Source: CAYPEL01 sp036479985 (GTDB taxonomy: Bacteria > Pseudomonadota > Gammaproteobacteria > DSM-19610). Taken from it: a stretch of 64,000 nucleotides of DNA. Of the stretch, positions 1-8,226 are shown one piece after another. Position numbers and translations under genes: made by a program. The DNA lies in NCBI GenBank assembly GCA_965224815.1, contig CBDDAF010000003.1, positions 2,046,001 through 2,110,000 of the forward strand. Reading direction: 5' to 3'. Within the stretch, counting starts at the first letter, position 1; every line of letters starts with the position of its first letter. The notes under the pieces are model-generated. The model was not told where the DNA came from and made no database searches. It saw only the letters and a program-made list of their open reading frames with translations.

Positions 1-323
1 TTCATCAGTTCCACAGCGGCAATAGCGGCGGCGGCACCGCCACCCATACCATTATAGATAGCGATCATCTGCGGCATGTCGGTCATGGCGACTTTTTTGC
101 CGGTGTACCAGGCGGCGCCACCGCCGATGCCGATGGCCAGTATCATCCAGAAGAAATTATGCAGTCCAGGCAGGAACAGTGTGGCAAAGGTAGCTACGAC
201 CATACCAGCGCCTGCCCAGACGATACCGCCGCGCGCGGTAACCGGCGAACTCATGCGTTTGAGGCCGAGAATAAATAACACCGCCGCCGCGAAGTAACTG
301 ATCTGAATCAGGGAGCTGCTCAT
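1..323 (-). CDS. pntB: NAD(P) transhydrogenase subunit beta, N-terminal part (cut by window edge)
   Basis: Membrane subunit of the proton-translocating transhydrogenase, which uses proton-motive force to pass hydride from NADH to NADP+. About 107 residues are visible, starting MSSSLIQISYFAA and running through the first hydrophobic segments to the typical PntB stretch MTDMPQMIAIYNGMGGGAAA. The start codon overlaps the stop of pntAB (ATGA), so the subunits are translationally coupled. The NADP-binding domain lies beyond the left edge. Confidence 0.93.
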   Translation of the reverse strand, partial: MSSSLIQISYFAAAVLFILGLKRMSSPVTARGGIVWAGAGMVVATFATLFLPGLHNFFWMILAIGIGGGAAWYTGKKVAMTDMPQMIAIYNGMGGGAAAAIAAVELM

Positions 324-613
324 TTTGCACCTCCCTTACTGCTTTTGAACATTTCCAGCATACGTTCGGTGACGACGTAACCGCCAACGGCGTTACCCGC
401 ACCGAGTACCACGCCGATGAAACCGATAAAGGTTTGCATGCCGGTTTCGGCATGGCCCAACGCCACCATCGCGCCGACCAGTACAATGCCGTGGACAAAG
501 TTGGAGCCGGACATTAACGGCGTATGCAGAATAGTCGGAACCCGGGAAATGATTTCATATCCGGTGAAACCGGCCAGCATAAAGATATAGAGTGCGGTAA
601 ATCCTTCGATCAT
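320..613 (-). CDS. pntAB: NAD(P) transhydrogenase subunit alpha, part 2 (membrane segment)
   Basis: A 97-residue protein with three hydrophobic segments, corresponding to the membrane domain at the C-terminus of E. coli PntA. Here, as in many Proteobacteria, the alpha subunit is split into a soluble and a membrane polypeptide. It overlaps pntAA by 4 bases upstream and pntB by 4 bases downstream, so all three genes form one operon. Its sequence (SGSNFVHGIVLVGAM, then GNAVGGYVVTERML) is typical of the family. Confidence 0.93.
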   Translation of the reverse strand: MIEGFTALYIFMLAGFTGYEIISRVPTILHTPLMSGSNFVHGIVLVGAMVALGHAETGMQTFIGFIGVVLGAGNAVGGYVVTERMLEMFKSSKGGAK

Positions 614-1737
614 GATCCTTCTACCTGTCTGCGAATTGCGGCATGGACGATGACGCCCTCTTTCGTTAAGGCGCTGTCTACAATAACTTCATCATCCCAG
701 TCTGGTACAAATTCACCGTCTTTAATCATCGGTGTAAGGAAGTTAAGCAGATTTTTGGCATACATTTCACTGGCATGTACCGGTAACTCGCTGGGTACAT
801 TCAGTGGGCCGTAGACAATGACGCCATTAAATTCGATTTGTTGGCCTGGCTCGGTGACTTCACAGTTACCACCACCTTCTGCTGCCAGATCGATAATTAC
901 TGCACCTGGTTTCATGCGTTTAACTGTAACTTTACTGATGATACGAGGTGATGGTTTACCCGGTATGGCAGCGGTGGTGATAACAGCGTCAGCTGCGGCA
1001 ATGTGGTTATCCAATATTTCCTGCTGCTTGGCTTTTTCTTCATCAGTCAGTTCGCGTGCATAACCGCCAGAGCCGTCTGCAGAGACACCGGTCTCGACAA
1101 ATTTTGCGCCCAGCGACTCGACTTGTTCTTTGGTCGCCGAACGCACATCGTAGCCTTCGACTATGGCACCCAGTCGCTTGGCGGTGGCGATAGCTTGCAG
1201 ACCGGCGACACCAGCACCGATAACGAGTACTTTGGCGGGACGAATAGTACCTGCGGCAGTGGTCAGCATGGGGAAGAATCCACTCACGCGGTCGGCGGCC
1301 ATCAAGGCAGCTTTGTAGCCTGCGACGGCTGCCTGGGATGATAAAACATCCATACTCTGCGCACGCGATATACGCGGCACCTGTTCCATCGCAAAGCTGA
1401 GGATCTTGCGTTCACGCATCAGCTCTACCCGTTCAGGGTGACGAAACGGCAGCATCATACCCACCACGATTGACCCTTCTTTCATGGCGTTGATTTCATC
1501 TTCAGAAGGAGGCTGAACCTTGAGGATCATATCGGCGTCGCGATATAACGCTTCGGCATTGTTAACCAGAGTGACCGATTTATAGTCTGCATCCATAAAG
1601 TGGCTGGCATTGCCTGCGCCTTTTTGTACCAGGACTTCAACGCCCAGTTTGGAAAAACGTTCAGCGATAGCTGGGACCAGCGCAACACGTCGTTCCCCGG
1701 GAACGCTTTCCTTGGGTACGGCCAGTCGTAACGGCAT
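610..1737 (-). CDS. pntAA: NAD(P) transhydrogenase subunit alpha, part 1 (NAD-binding)
   Basis: Soluble NAD(H)-binding domain I of the transhydrogenase, 375 residues, the normal size for the split alpha subunit. It begins with the alanine dehydrogenase/PNT N-terminal signature (PKESVPGERRVALVP) and has a Rossmann glycine motif GAGVAG at about residues 174-179. It is first in the pntAA-pntAB-pntB operon; a promoter should lie in 1738-2000, between it and the divergent HNH gene, but no convincing boxes stand out. No anomalies seen. Confidence 0.96.
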   Translation of the reverse strand: MPLRLAVPKESVPGERRVALVPAIAERFSKLGVEVLVQKGAGNASHFMDADYKSVTLVNNAEALYRDADMILKVQPPSEDEINAMKEGSIVVGMMLPFRHPERVELMRERKILSFAMEQVPRISRAQSMDVLSSQAAVAGYKAALMAADRVSGFFPMLTTAAGTIRPAKVLVIGAGVAGLQAIATAKRLGAIVEGYDVRSATKEQVESLGAKFVETGVSADGSGGYARELTDEEKAKQQEILDNHIAAADAVITTAAIPGKPSPRIISKVTVKRMKPGAVIIDLAAEGGGNCEVTEPGQQIEFNGVIVYGPLNVPSELPVHASEMYAKNLLNFLTPMIKDGEFVPDWDDEVIVDSALTKEGVIVHAAIRRQVEGS

Positions 1738-2000
1738 AAATATTCACTCCGGTGTGTCTGTGGAAGGCTGGTTTAGTAACCGTACTCACCACAGGTAAAT
1801 TTCTAACTATTTTGACCAGGATGTCGAAAAATGCTTCCTGTCATGGGGTATTGCCCGTCAATCAAGCATGATAGCGGATTCCCGAGGCCAGGAAAACTTT
1901 GCTGGGCCAGATAAATATTTTATGAATTTTACTGTCCAACCGTTTACAAACCTGTCATTTTTTGGGATAAATGAGTTACTTGGTCTCTTGAGGAGGCAAT

Positions 2001-2594
2001 GTGTACGATTTGCGTCAACAAGTTTTGCGTACGGATGCATCTGGAATGCCGCTGGAATGGGTGAATTATCAGGATGCGGTACGCCTCTATCACCTCGGGC
2101 AGGTGGCCTATAGTTGTGGCAATCTGCTGTACCGGGTGCACGGAGGCGTTTGTGCGCTCACCGGCCGCCGTAGTTATATTGATGTCAATTCGATCATCGC
2201 CACCTACGGCTATAATCACGCTCTGATGAAGGCGCGGGATACCTATAGCCCTCCGCTCAATAATCCTGCTCTCTTTAAACGTGATGCACACTTGTGTTTG
2301 TACTGTGGCGTACGTTTTTCGGCGCGGGATTTGTCTCGTGATCATGTGACGCCGATCAGTCAACGTGGTGAGGATATTTGGACGAATGTGGCAACTGCCT
2401 GCCGCCGTTGTAACAATCACAAGGCGGGCCGCAGCCCGGAACAATCTGGTATGGAATTAATGGCGGTGCCCTTTACGCCGACCCATGCGGAATATATTTA
2501 TTTGCAGGGCAAGAAAGTACTGGCTGACCAGATGGAATTTCTCATAGCGCATTTTCCGCGCAAAAGCCCGATACATGAACGCTTGAAAATGTAA
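2001..2594 (+). CDS. HNH endonuclease family protein
   Basis: 197-residue protein with a C-terminal HNH nuclease fold: zinc-type pairs C99-x2-C102 and C134-x2-C137, the catalytic-type D114-H115, and N129, N138, H140. The N-terminal 90 residues have no motif I recognise. It starts with GTG, preceded by a strong AGGAGG (1991-1996) with a short spacing of four bases. Stand-alone HNH proteins of this kind are common in Gammaproteobacteria and mostly uncharacterised, so target and role are unknown. It ends immediately next to the convergent small membrane protein gene, with no bases between the two stop codons. Confidence 0.85.
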   Translation: MYDLRQQVLRTDASGMPLEWVNYQDAVRLYHLGQVAYSCGNLLYRVHGGVCALTGRRSYIDVNSIIATYGYNHALMKARDTYSPPLNNPALFKRDAHLCLYCGVRFSARDLSRDHVTPISQRGEDIWTNVATACRRCNNHKAGRSPEQSGMELMAVPFTPTHAEYIYLQGKKVLADQMEFLIAHFPRKSPIHERLKM

Positions 2595-2825
2595 TTAAAG
2601 GTGGTGTTCGTCTTCTTTGCAGTGTCTGCGCATGCAGTTGAGCATATACATTAACAGTGCACCACCGACTAATATAAATGCGATAGTTGACAGGAAACTG
2701 TTAGCAACAGGTTGTATACCGGAGGATGAGAGCGTTAGCCAGGTTAGAAATGCTGTAAAAGCTGCGATAAAGACAGCCATCGCGTAGGGCCAGCGTTTTG
2801 TACAACATGCACTGCATAATTTCAT
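2595..2825 (-). CDS. small membrane protein, unknown function, under an FNR-type site
   Basis: 76 residues: a short Cys-rich N-terminus (MKLCSACCTKRW), two strongly hydrophobic segments (about residues 14-34 and 44-62), and a Cys/His-bearing acidic tail (CMRRHCKEDEHH). I do not recognise a family. A perfect TTGAT-N4-ATCAA box is centred about 73 bases upstream of the start codon, with a TATTAC -10-like hexamer about 30 bases from the box centre, the geometry of an FNR-activated class II promoter. This suggests expression under low oxygen. The Cys/His content would fit metal or redox binding but that is only inference. Confidence 0.6.
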   Translation of the reverse strand: MKLCSACCTKRWPYAMAVFIAAFTAFLTWLTLSSSGIQPVANSFLSTIAFILVGGALLMYMLNCMRRHCKEDEHHL

Positions 2826-2891
2826 AGCAAGTCTCGTTAGGAAATTCGTTGTCGGTTTAGATAAAGGTAATAGGATCGATAGCGTTTTGAT

Positions 2892-2905
2892 TTGATTCAG
2901 ATCAA
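2892..2905 (-). promoter_or_regulatory. FNR/ANR binding site
   Basis: TTGATTCAGATCAA matches the FNR/ANR consensus TTGAT-N4-ATCAA at every defined position. It sits upstream of the 76-residue membrane protein gene. A TATTAC hexamer on the minus strand (2866-2871) would put the transcription start near 2858 and the box near -41. On the plus strand the nearest gene starts 350 bases away, so the minus-strand gene is the likely target. Confidence 0.7.
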
Positions 2906-3077
2906 GTTCTTATCGTAAGCTAATTTTGTGCAGGTTCAAATTATACTGTCGTTGCAGGATTGAGTGCGTAAACGTATGTACAAATAATGAGCTTGCTAAA
3001 ATAAACTGTTGTACAGTAATTTTCTCTCTGCCATCAACCGCAAAAAATTATTTAGTCATTGTGAATAGTGTAAATGT

Positions 3078-3141
3078 TGTAGGAGCGGCTTTAGCCGCGA
3101 TGAACCTCCGCAGCCCTATCGCGGCTAAAGCCGCTCCTACA
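3078..3141. repeat. REP-like palindrome, copy A
   Basis: Perfect 24-base inverted repeat (3078-3101 and 3118-3141; core GGAGCGGCTTTAGCCGC) around a 16-base loop. An identical pair of arms lies at 47604-47664, and the left flank AATAGTGTAAATGTTGTAGG is also shared with 3 differences. This is the GGAGCGGC REP style known from Pseudomonas and relatives. The rest of the 430-base gap 2826-3256 holds the FNR site and a small palindrome CGCTAAT-TTA-ATTAGCG (3148-3164), and I see no gene in it. Confidence 0.9.
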
Positions 3142-3256
3142 GATGCTCGCTAATTTAATTAGCGGGTTCATTAGCTGATATATGCCCTAATCACAGGGTT
3201 ATTCGCTATCATGTACAATTGCAGTTGAACAACAAACGAAACTTGGGAGAAAAACC

Positions 3257-3538
3257 GTGGCGCGTGCAGAAGCAAGACACATACTGGTCGACAGTGAAGA
3301 GAAATGTGAATCCATCAAACAAGAAATAGAAAACGGCAGAGATTTTGCCGATGCTGCCAAAGAATTTTCTACCTGTCCTTCAGGGCAAAAAGGCGGAGAC
3401 TTGGGTGAGTTTGGTCCTGGCCAGATGGTTAAAGAATTTGACGAAGTGGTTTTCAGTGCTGATGTCAATACAGTACAGGGGCCGGTCAAGACCCAGTTTG
3501 GCTATCATCTATTAGAAGTAACCAGTCGCTCAGAATAA
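3257..3538 (+). CDS. parvulin-type peptidyl-prolyl cis-trans isomerase
   Basis: 93-residue single-domain parvulin (PpiC family), the size of E. coli PpiC. Family features are the opening ARAEARHILV, the loop CPSGQKGGDLGEFGPGQM, and the closing TQFGYHLLEV. There is no signal peptide or membrane segment, so it should act in the cytoplasm. It starts with GTG behind a GGGAGA ribosome site (3245-3250). A 22-base perfect palindrome follows the stop codon by ten bases. No partner can be inferred from context. Confidence 0.92.
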   Translation: MARAEARHILVDSEEKCESIKQEIENGRDFADAAKEFSTCPSGQKGGDLGEFGPGQMVKEFDEVVFSADVNTVQGPVKTQFGYHLLEVTSRSE

Positions 3539-3548
3539 GCCTGAATAA

Positions 3549-3570
3549 TCAGTAAGATTAATCTTACTGA
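3549..3570. promoter_or_regulatory. 22-base perfect palindrome between parvulin and kinase genes
   Basis: TCAGTAAGATT followed by its exact reverse complement, with no spacer. It lies between the parvulin stop and the ATG of the fructosamine-kinase-like gene, 11 bases before that ATG. There is no T-run, so a classical terminator is unlikely; an operator for a dimeric regulator or an mRNA hairpin over the ribosome site are both possible. Confidence 0.45.
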
Positions 3571-3581
3571 CTGTGGTTACT

Positions 3582-4460
3582 ATGTCGCTTTGGCAACATA
3601 TTGAACGTTGTATCACTGATAAACTAGGCGAGCCTGTTACCCTGTCTCGCCCAGAGTCTGTCGGTGGCGGTTGTATCAATCAAGCCTACCGGGTTGAGTC
3701 TAACCCGCATGCATTCTTTATCAAAGTTAATGATGTGTCCGGCCTTGATATGTTTGAGGCCGAAGCTGAGGGTTTGCAAGAACTCGCGTGCGTAAAAAAT
3801 TTACGTACTCCAATGCCCGTTTGTTTCGGTGCGGCTGACGACCATGCTTATTTGGTGATGGACGATCTGCAATTAGGTGGTTCAGGTGATCCGTCAAAAC
3901 TCGGTGAAGGTCTGGCGGCTATGCACCGGATTGCTGCAGCCAAGTTTGGCTGGTCTCGCGATAACACCATCGGTGCTACGCTTCAAATTAATCAACAAGA
4001 ATCAGATTGGCTGGTCTTCTGGCGTGACCATCGGCTGGGTTTTCAGTTGCGGCTCGCACAGAAAAATGGTGCAGGATCGAAACTGCAAAAAACCGGAGAA
4101 CAATTGCTCGACGCATTAGCGGATTTGCTCGATGGGCATGAGCCGGTAGCTTCTCTGTTACACGGTGATTTGTGGTCAGGAAATTATGCGTTTACTAACA
4201 GCGGTGAAGCCGCCATTTTTGATCCAGCTGTTTACTATGGTGATCGGGAAACTGATCTGGCGATGACCGAGTTGTTTGGTGGTTTTGGCCAGGAGTTCTA
4301 TGCGGCATATAAAAATGCCTGGCCATTGGATGCGGGGTATCCGTTAAGAAAGAACCTTTATAACCTGTACCATATTCTGAATCACTTTAACCTGTTTGGT
4401 GGCGGCTATCTGTCGCAGGCACAAGGCATGATGCAGTCACTGCTTAGCGAAACTCGTTAA
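3582..4460 (+). CDS. fructosamine/ketosamine-3-kinase family protein
   Basis: 292-residue aminoglycoside-phosphotransferase-fold kinase of the fructosamine kinase family (E. coli YniA relatives). Visible motifs are the glycine-rich start ESVGGGCINQAY, the catalytic-loop motif H194-G-D196-LWSGN201, and the metal-binding DP in IFDPAVYYGDRETDLAM. Family members phosphorylate sugar amines on glycated proteins so the adduct falls off, a protein-repair role. I prefer the ATG at 3582 over an in-frame GTG at 3573. It converges on hemE with a single base between stop codons. Confidence 0.88.
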   Translation: MSLWQHIERCITDKLGEPVTLSRPESVGGGCINQAYRVESNPHAFFIKVNDVSGLDMFEAEAEGLQELACVKNLRTPMPVCFGAADDHAYLVMDDLQLGGSGDPSKLGEGLAAMHRIAAAKFGWSRDNTIGATLQINQQESDWLVFWRDHRLGFQLRLAQKNGAGSKLQKTGEQLLDALADLLDGHEPVASLLHGDLWSGNYAFTNSGEAAIFDPAVYYGDRETDLAMTELFGGFGQEFYAAYKNAWPLDAGYPLRKNLYNLYHILNHFNLFGGGYLSQAQGMMQSLLSETR

Positions 4461-4461
4461 G

Positions 4462-5526
4462 CTATTCGTGATAGGGACGGCTCAGCTCATGCACGGCATC
4501 TATCATGGCACCCGCGTGTTCTGGATTAATGCCTGGGTGAATTCCGTGACCCAGGTTGAAGATATGGCCATTACCCTTGCCAAAGCTGGCCAGTACTTTA
4601 CCAACTTGTGCTCGAATGGCATCTGGCGGGGCATAAAGGACTGAAGGATCGAGGTTGCCCTGTAGTGCAACTTGTTCACCCACGCGACTGCGTGCATCGG
4701 CCAGGTCTGTCGTCCAGTCCAGGCCCAGTGCATCGGCACCGGAATCGGCCATGGTTTCCAGCCATTGTCCTCCATTCTTTGTGAACAGAATGACGGGTAC
4801 GCGCCGACCTTCGTTTTCGCGTGTCAGAGATTGAATAATCTTCCGCATCGGTTTTAATGAAAATCTTTCATAGTCACTGGGTGTCAAAGCGCCACCCCAG
4901 GTGTCGAATATCATCACCGTTTGTACACCGCTTTCAATCTGTGCGTTCAGGTACAGAGTGACTGATTGTGCAACGGTGTCCAGCAATTGGTCGAGTAATT
5001 CAGGACGCTCATAGAGCATGGCTTTGATGGTTTTGAAATCCTTACTGGAGCCGCCTTCAACCATATATGTGGCCAGTGTCCAGGGGCTGCCGGAAAATCC
5101 GATCAAGGGAACCCGGCCATTTAGTTCACGGCGAATCGTTGCAACGGCATCCATTACATAACGTAATTCCTGCTGCGGGTCAGGCACGCCCAGTTTTTTA
5201 ATCGAATCTTCATCGCGTAACGGATGTTTAAAGCGTGGTCCCTCACCCTCAATAAAATATAAACCAAGTCCCATGGCATCGGGAATAGTCAGAATGTCTG
5301 AAAACAGAATTGCCGCATCAAGCGGAAACCGCTCAAGTGGTTGCAGTGTCACTTCGCAAGCCAGATCCGGTGTGGTACAGAGTTGCATAAAGCTACCGGC
5401 TTTTTTGCGCGTGGCCCGGTATTCTGGCAGATAGCGGCCAGCCTGGCGCATCATCCAGACTGGCGTGGTATCTACCGGTTGGCGTAGCAGTGCGCGCAGG
5501 AATCGATCATTCTTTAGTTCTGTCAT
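4462..5526 (-). CDS. hemE: uroporphyrinogen decarboxylase
   Basis: 354 residues, full length. Removes four carboxyl groups from uroporphyrinogen III to give coproporphyrinogen III in haem synthesis. The N-terminal signature PVWMMRQAGRYLPEYR is intact, as are FSDILTIPDAMG and the substrate-side GFSGSPWTLATYM. In many Gammaproteobacteria hemE lies downstream of gltBD; here DUF3179 and a repeat intervene. Haem supply fits the cytochrome-type protein at the right end of the window. Confidence 0.97.
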   Translation of the reverse strand: MTELKNDRFLRALLRQPVDTTPVWMMRQAGRYLPEYRATRKKAGSFMQLCTTPDLACEVTLQPLERFPLDAAILFSDILTIPDAMGLGLYFIEGEGPRFKHPLRDEDSIKKLGVPDPQQELRYVMDAVATIRRELNGRVPLIGFSGSPWTLATYMVEGGSSKDFKTIKAMLYERPELLDQLLDTVAQSVTLYLNAQIESGVQTVMIFDTWGGALTPSDYERFSLKPMRKIIQSLTRENEGRRVPVILFTKNGGQWLETMADSGADALGLDWTTDLADARSRVGEQVALQGNLDPSVLYAPPDAIRAQVGKVLASFGKGNGHIFNLGHGIHPGINPEHAGAMIDAVHELSRPYHE

Positions 5527-5629
5527 GAGTGTTTGCTTGATTTTTAAACGTTTCTAACCTGCGAACTCTACCAGTTTTTATCAGTCATATCCTTAGTATC
5601 TTGCAGTGGAAAAGCAGGTGATCTGACCG

Positions 5630-6625
5630 ATGTGGATGGCAGGCGCGAGAGATAAATATAGAATTGAGCAAGGTGGCTGTTTTTCAATGCTGCTTGGCTT
5701 GTTTTTCTATGGCTGGACTGTGCAGGTCACTGCCGCAGGTGCTTTCAATGGATTTGATATCAGCAATGCACTCATACCTACCACTGAAATTTATCCCGGT
5801 GGGCCGCCGCGTGATGGGATACCTGCTATTGATCGGCCCAAATTTGTACCGGCTGCACAGGCTGATTTCCTTGCCGATGACGACCGTGTTTTGGGTCTGA
5901 ATCGAAACGGTATCCAGCGTGCATACCCAATTAAAATTCTGAATTACCATGAAATCATCAATGACCGTATTGGTGATGAAAGTCTATTGATCAGCTATTG
6001 CCCCTTGTGTGGTACGGGCATGGCATTCCTGGCAACGCTGAAGGGTAAAGCTCACAGTTTCGGTGTTTCAGGACTGTTGTATAACAGCGATGTGTTGTTC
6101 TATGACCGTGAAACAGAATCACTCTGGTCGCAGATAAAAAAGCAGGCTGTTTCGGGGCCAATGCGTGGAACTGGTTTACAACAAATCGTTATGGCACATA
6201 CAAACTGGAATGATTGGCGCCGCAGGCATCCGAATACTCAGGTACTTTCTCTTCAGACTGGTTATAAACGTAATTACAATCGGTCTCCCTATTCGGGTTA
6301 TGAAAAGTCTACTCAAACTTATTTCCCGGTTCCAACGACGGATCGGCGCTATCACTTAAAAGAACAGGTGATTGGTTTAAGTTTGGATGGCGTAGATAAA
6401 GCCTATCCCTTTGTAGAGCTGCTAAAAACAAAAGGCGCTATTCGGGATCGAGTAGGAGATCATGTGTTGACTATTGAATTTGATGCAGTCAATCGAACAG
6501 GCCGGGTACTTGATGCATCAGGTGAGGTGGTTCCGACGACAATAGCTTATTGGTTTGCCTGGGTAGCATTTCATCCGCAAACGGATGTTTACAAATTGAA
6601 ATCAGAATTACTGTTGACCGATTAA
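5630..6625 (+). CDS. DUF3179 domain-containing protein, probably exported
   Basis: 331 residues in the longest reading. The DUF3179 signature YCPLCGTGMAF is present at about residues 124-134. The hydrophobic stretch near the N-terminus looks like a signal peptide if translation begins at the internal Met (MLLGLFFYGWTVQVTAAGAF), so the true start may be 57 bases downstream. Function is unknown for the family; the CPLC pair suggests metal or redox use. It stands alone between divergent hemE and a palindromic repeat. Confidence 0.82.
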   Translation: MWMAGARDKYRIEQGGCFSMLLGLFFYGWTVQVTAAGAFNGFDISNALIPTTEIYPGGPPRDGIPAIDRPKFVPAAQADFLADDDRVLGLNRNGIQRAYPIKILNYHEIINDRIGDESLLISYCPLCGTGMAFLATLKGKAHSFGVSGLLYNSDVLFYDRETESLWSQIKKQAVSGPMRGTGLQQIVMAHTNWNDWRRRHPNTQVLSLQTGYKRNYNRSPYSGYEKSTQTYFPVPTTDRRYHLKEQVIGLSLDGVDKAYPFVELLKTKGAIRDRVGDHVLTIEFDAVNRTGRVLDASGEVVPTTIAYWFAWVAFHPQTDVYKLKSELLLTD

Positions 6626-6646
6626 CTCCCTCACTCTGGGGGGAGT

Positions 6647-6707
6647 CGTAGGATGGGTGATAACCCATCGGATACCGTTACAAATGGTGGGTTTCACACA
6701 CCCTACG
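6647..6707. repeat. imperfect palindrome of the GTAGG(A/G)TGGGT type
   Basis: Left arm CGTAGGATGGGTGATAACCC (from 6647) and right arm GGGTTTCACACACCCTACG (to 6707) are imperfect reverse complements. This resembles the GTAGGGTGGGTT...AACCCACC palindromes scattered through many gammaproteobacterial genomes. It fills the gap between DUF3179 and gltD. Only one copy was found in this window. Confidence 0.6.
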
Positions 6708-6772
6708 GTGAGACGATGTGTTCTATCGGTGCAGTAAAAGTGCGCGGAATAGCAGTGATTCAGAATAGTTGG

Positions 6773-8224
6773 TTAGCGTGGTAGTTCGGTTGAACCCATC
6801 AGGAATTCATCAACTGCGCGTGCGCATTGCCGACCTTCGCGAATGGCCCAGACAACCAGTGATTGACCACGGCGCATGTCACCAGCAGAAAATACTTTAT
6901 CGATCGAGGATTTGTAGGCTTCACTACCTTCAGTGTCGCCATTAACATTGCCGCGGCCATCATATTCGATGCCTAGCTCATCCAGCATACCTTCATGAAC
7001 CGGGTGTACGAATCCCATAGCCAGTAATACCAGATCAGCTTCTAGATCAAATTCGCTACCGGCCACTTCATTCATTTTCCAGCTGCCGTTATTGTCTTTT
7101 TCCCATTCGACACGAATGCAGTGAAGCGTTTTAACTTTGCCGTTTTCACCCGTGATCTTTTTGGTTGCGACGCACCAATCGCGTTTCGCCCCTTCTTCCT
7201 GAGAGCTGGAGGTGCGCATTTTGTTGGGCCAGTCGGGCCAGATCAGATTCTTGTCTTCCTTTTCTGGCGGACGCGGCATGATTTCCAGTTGGGTAACTGA
7301 TTTCGCACCTTGCCGGAACGAAGTGCCGATGCAGTCAGAACCAGTATCACCGCCGCCAATAACAATCACGTGCTTGCCATTTGCACTGAGGTCGATGTCA
7401 TTCGGAATTTTATCTCCGGCGACACGTTTGTTTTGTTGTGGCAGGAAGTGCATTGCAAAATGTACGCCGTCAAGTTCTCGGCCAGGGACAGGCAGATCAC
7501 GAGACTGTTCCGATCCACCGGTTAATGCAACCGCATCAAAATCACTCAACAATTGAGAGGCGGGCATGTCTACGCCAATATGAGTATTGGGTTTGCAGGT
7601 CACGCCTTCAGCTGCCATTTGCTGGGTACGCCGGTCAATGATGTGTTTTTCCATTTTAAAATCGGGTATGCCGTAACGCATCAGACCACCGATGCGGTCG
7701 TTTTTTTCAAATAGTGTTACTTCATGACCAGCCCGGCCCAGTTGCTGCGCGCAGGCCATGCCCGCTGGGCCTGATCCGACAACAGCGACCTTTTTGCCGG
7801 TTTTATGTGCCGCTGGTTGTGGTTTGATCCAGCCATTTTCCCAGGCCTTGTCCACAATCGCGCATTCAATGGTTTTGATAGTGACCGGTTCATCCTGAAT
7901 GTTCAGTGTGCAGGATTCCTGGCAAGGGGCGGGGCAAATACGACCGGTGAACTCAGGGAAGTTATTCGTCGAGTGCAGGACTTCCGAGGCAGCTTGCCAT
8001 TCACCACGGTAAACCAGATCGTTCCAGTCTGGAATGATATTGTTGACCGGGCAGCCCTGGTGACAAAACGGAATGCCGCAGTCCATACAGCGCGCACCCT
8101 GGGTGCGGACGTCGGCATCACCCAATGGAATGATGAACTCTTTATAATGCTGGATACGTTCTTCGATCGGGCGATAGCCACGCTCGAGACGATCAAATTC
8201 CATAAAACCGGTTGGTTTACCCAT
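6773..8224 (-). CDS. gltD: glutamate synthase (NADPH) small subunit
   Basis: 483 residues, normal size. Takes electrons from NADPH through FAD and passes them to the large subunit for conversion of glutamine plus 2-oxoglutarate to two glutamates. The N-terminal Fe-S cysteines are visible in CMDCGIPFCHQGCPV, the FAD motif is VVGSGPAGMACAQQLGRAG, and the NADPH motif is VIGGGDTGSDCIG. It follows gltB after a 2-base gap, so the two are cotranscribed. Confidence 0.97.
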   Translation of the reverse strand: MGKPTGFMEFDRLERGYRPIEERIQHYKEFIIPLGDADVRTQGARCMDCGIPFCHQGCPVNNIIPDWNDLVYRGEWQAASEVLHSTNNFPEFTGRICPAPCQESCTLNIQDEPVTIKTIECAIVDKAWENGWIKPQPAAHKTGKKVAVVGSGPAGMACAQQLGRAGHEVTLFEKNDRIGGLMRYGIPDFKMEKHIIDRRTQQMAAEGVTCKPNTHIGVDMPASQLLSDFDAVALTGGSEQSRDLPVPGRELDGVHFAMHFLPQQNKRVAGDKIPNDIDLSANGKHVIVIGGGDTGSDCIGTSFRQGAKSVTQLEIMPRPPEKEDKNLIWPDWPNKMRTSSSQEEGAKRDWCVATKKITGENGKVKTLHCIRVEWEKDNNGSWKMNEVAGSEFDLEADLVLLAMGFVHPVHEGMLDELGIEYDGRGNVNGDTEGSEAYKSSIDKVFSAGDMRRGQSLVVWAIREGRQCARAVDEFLMGSTELPR

Positions 8225-8226
8225 GC

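Noticed and set aside
2926..3153. 75-residue plus-strand reading frame
   Set aside because: It runs through the FNR-side spacer and into the REP palindrome; composition is unlike a protein and there is no ribosome site.
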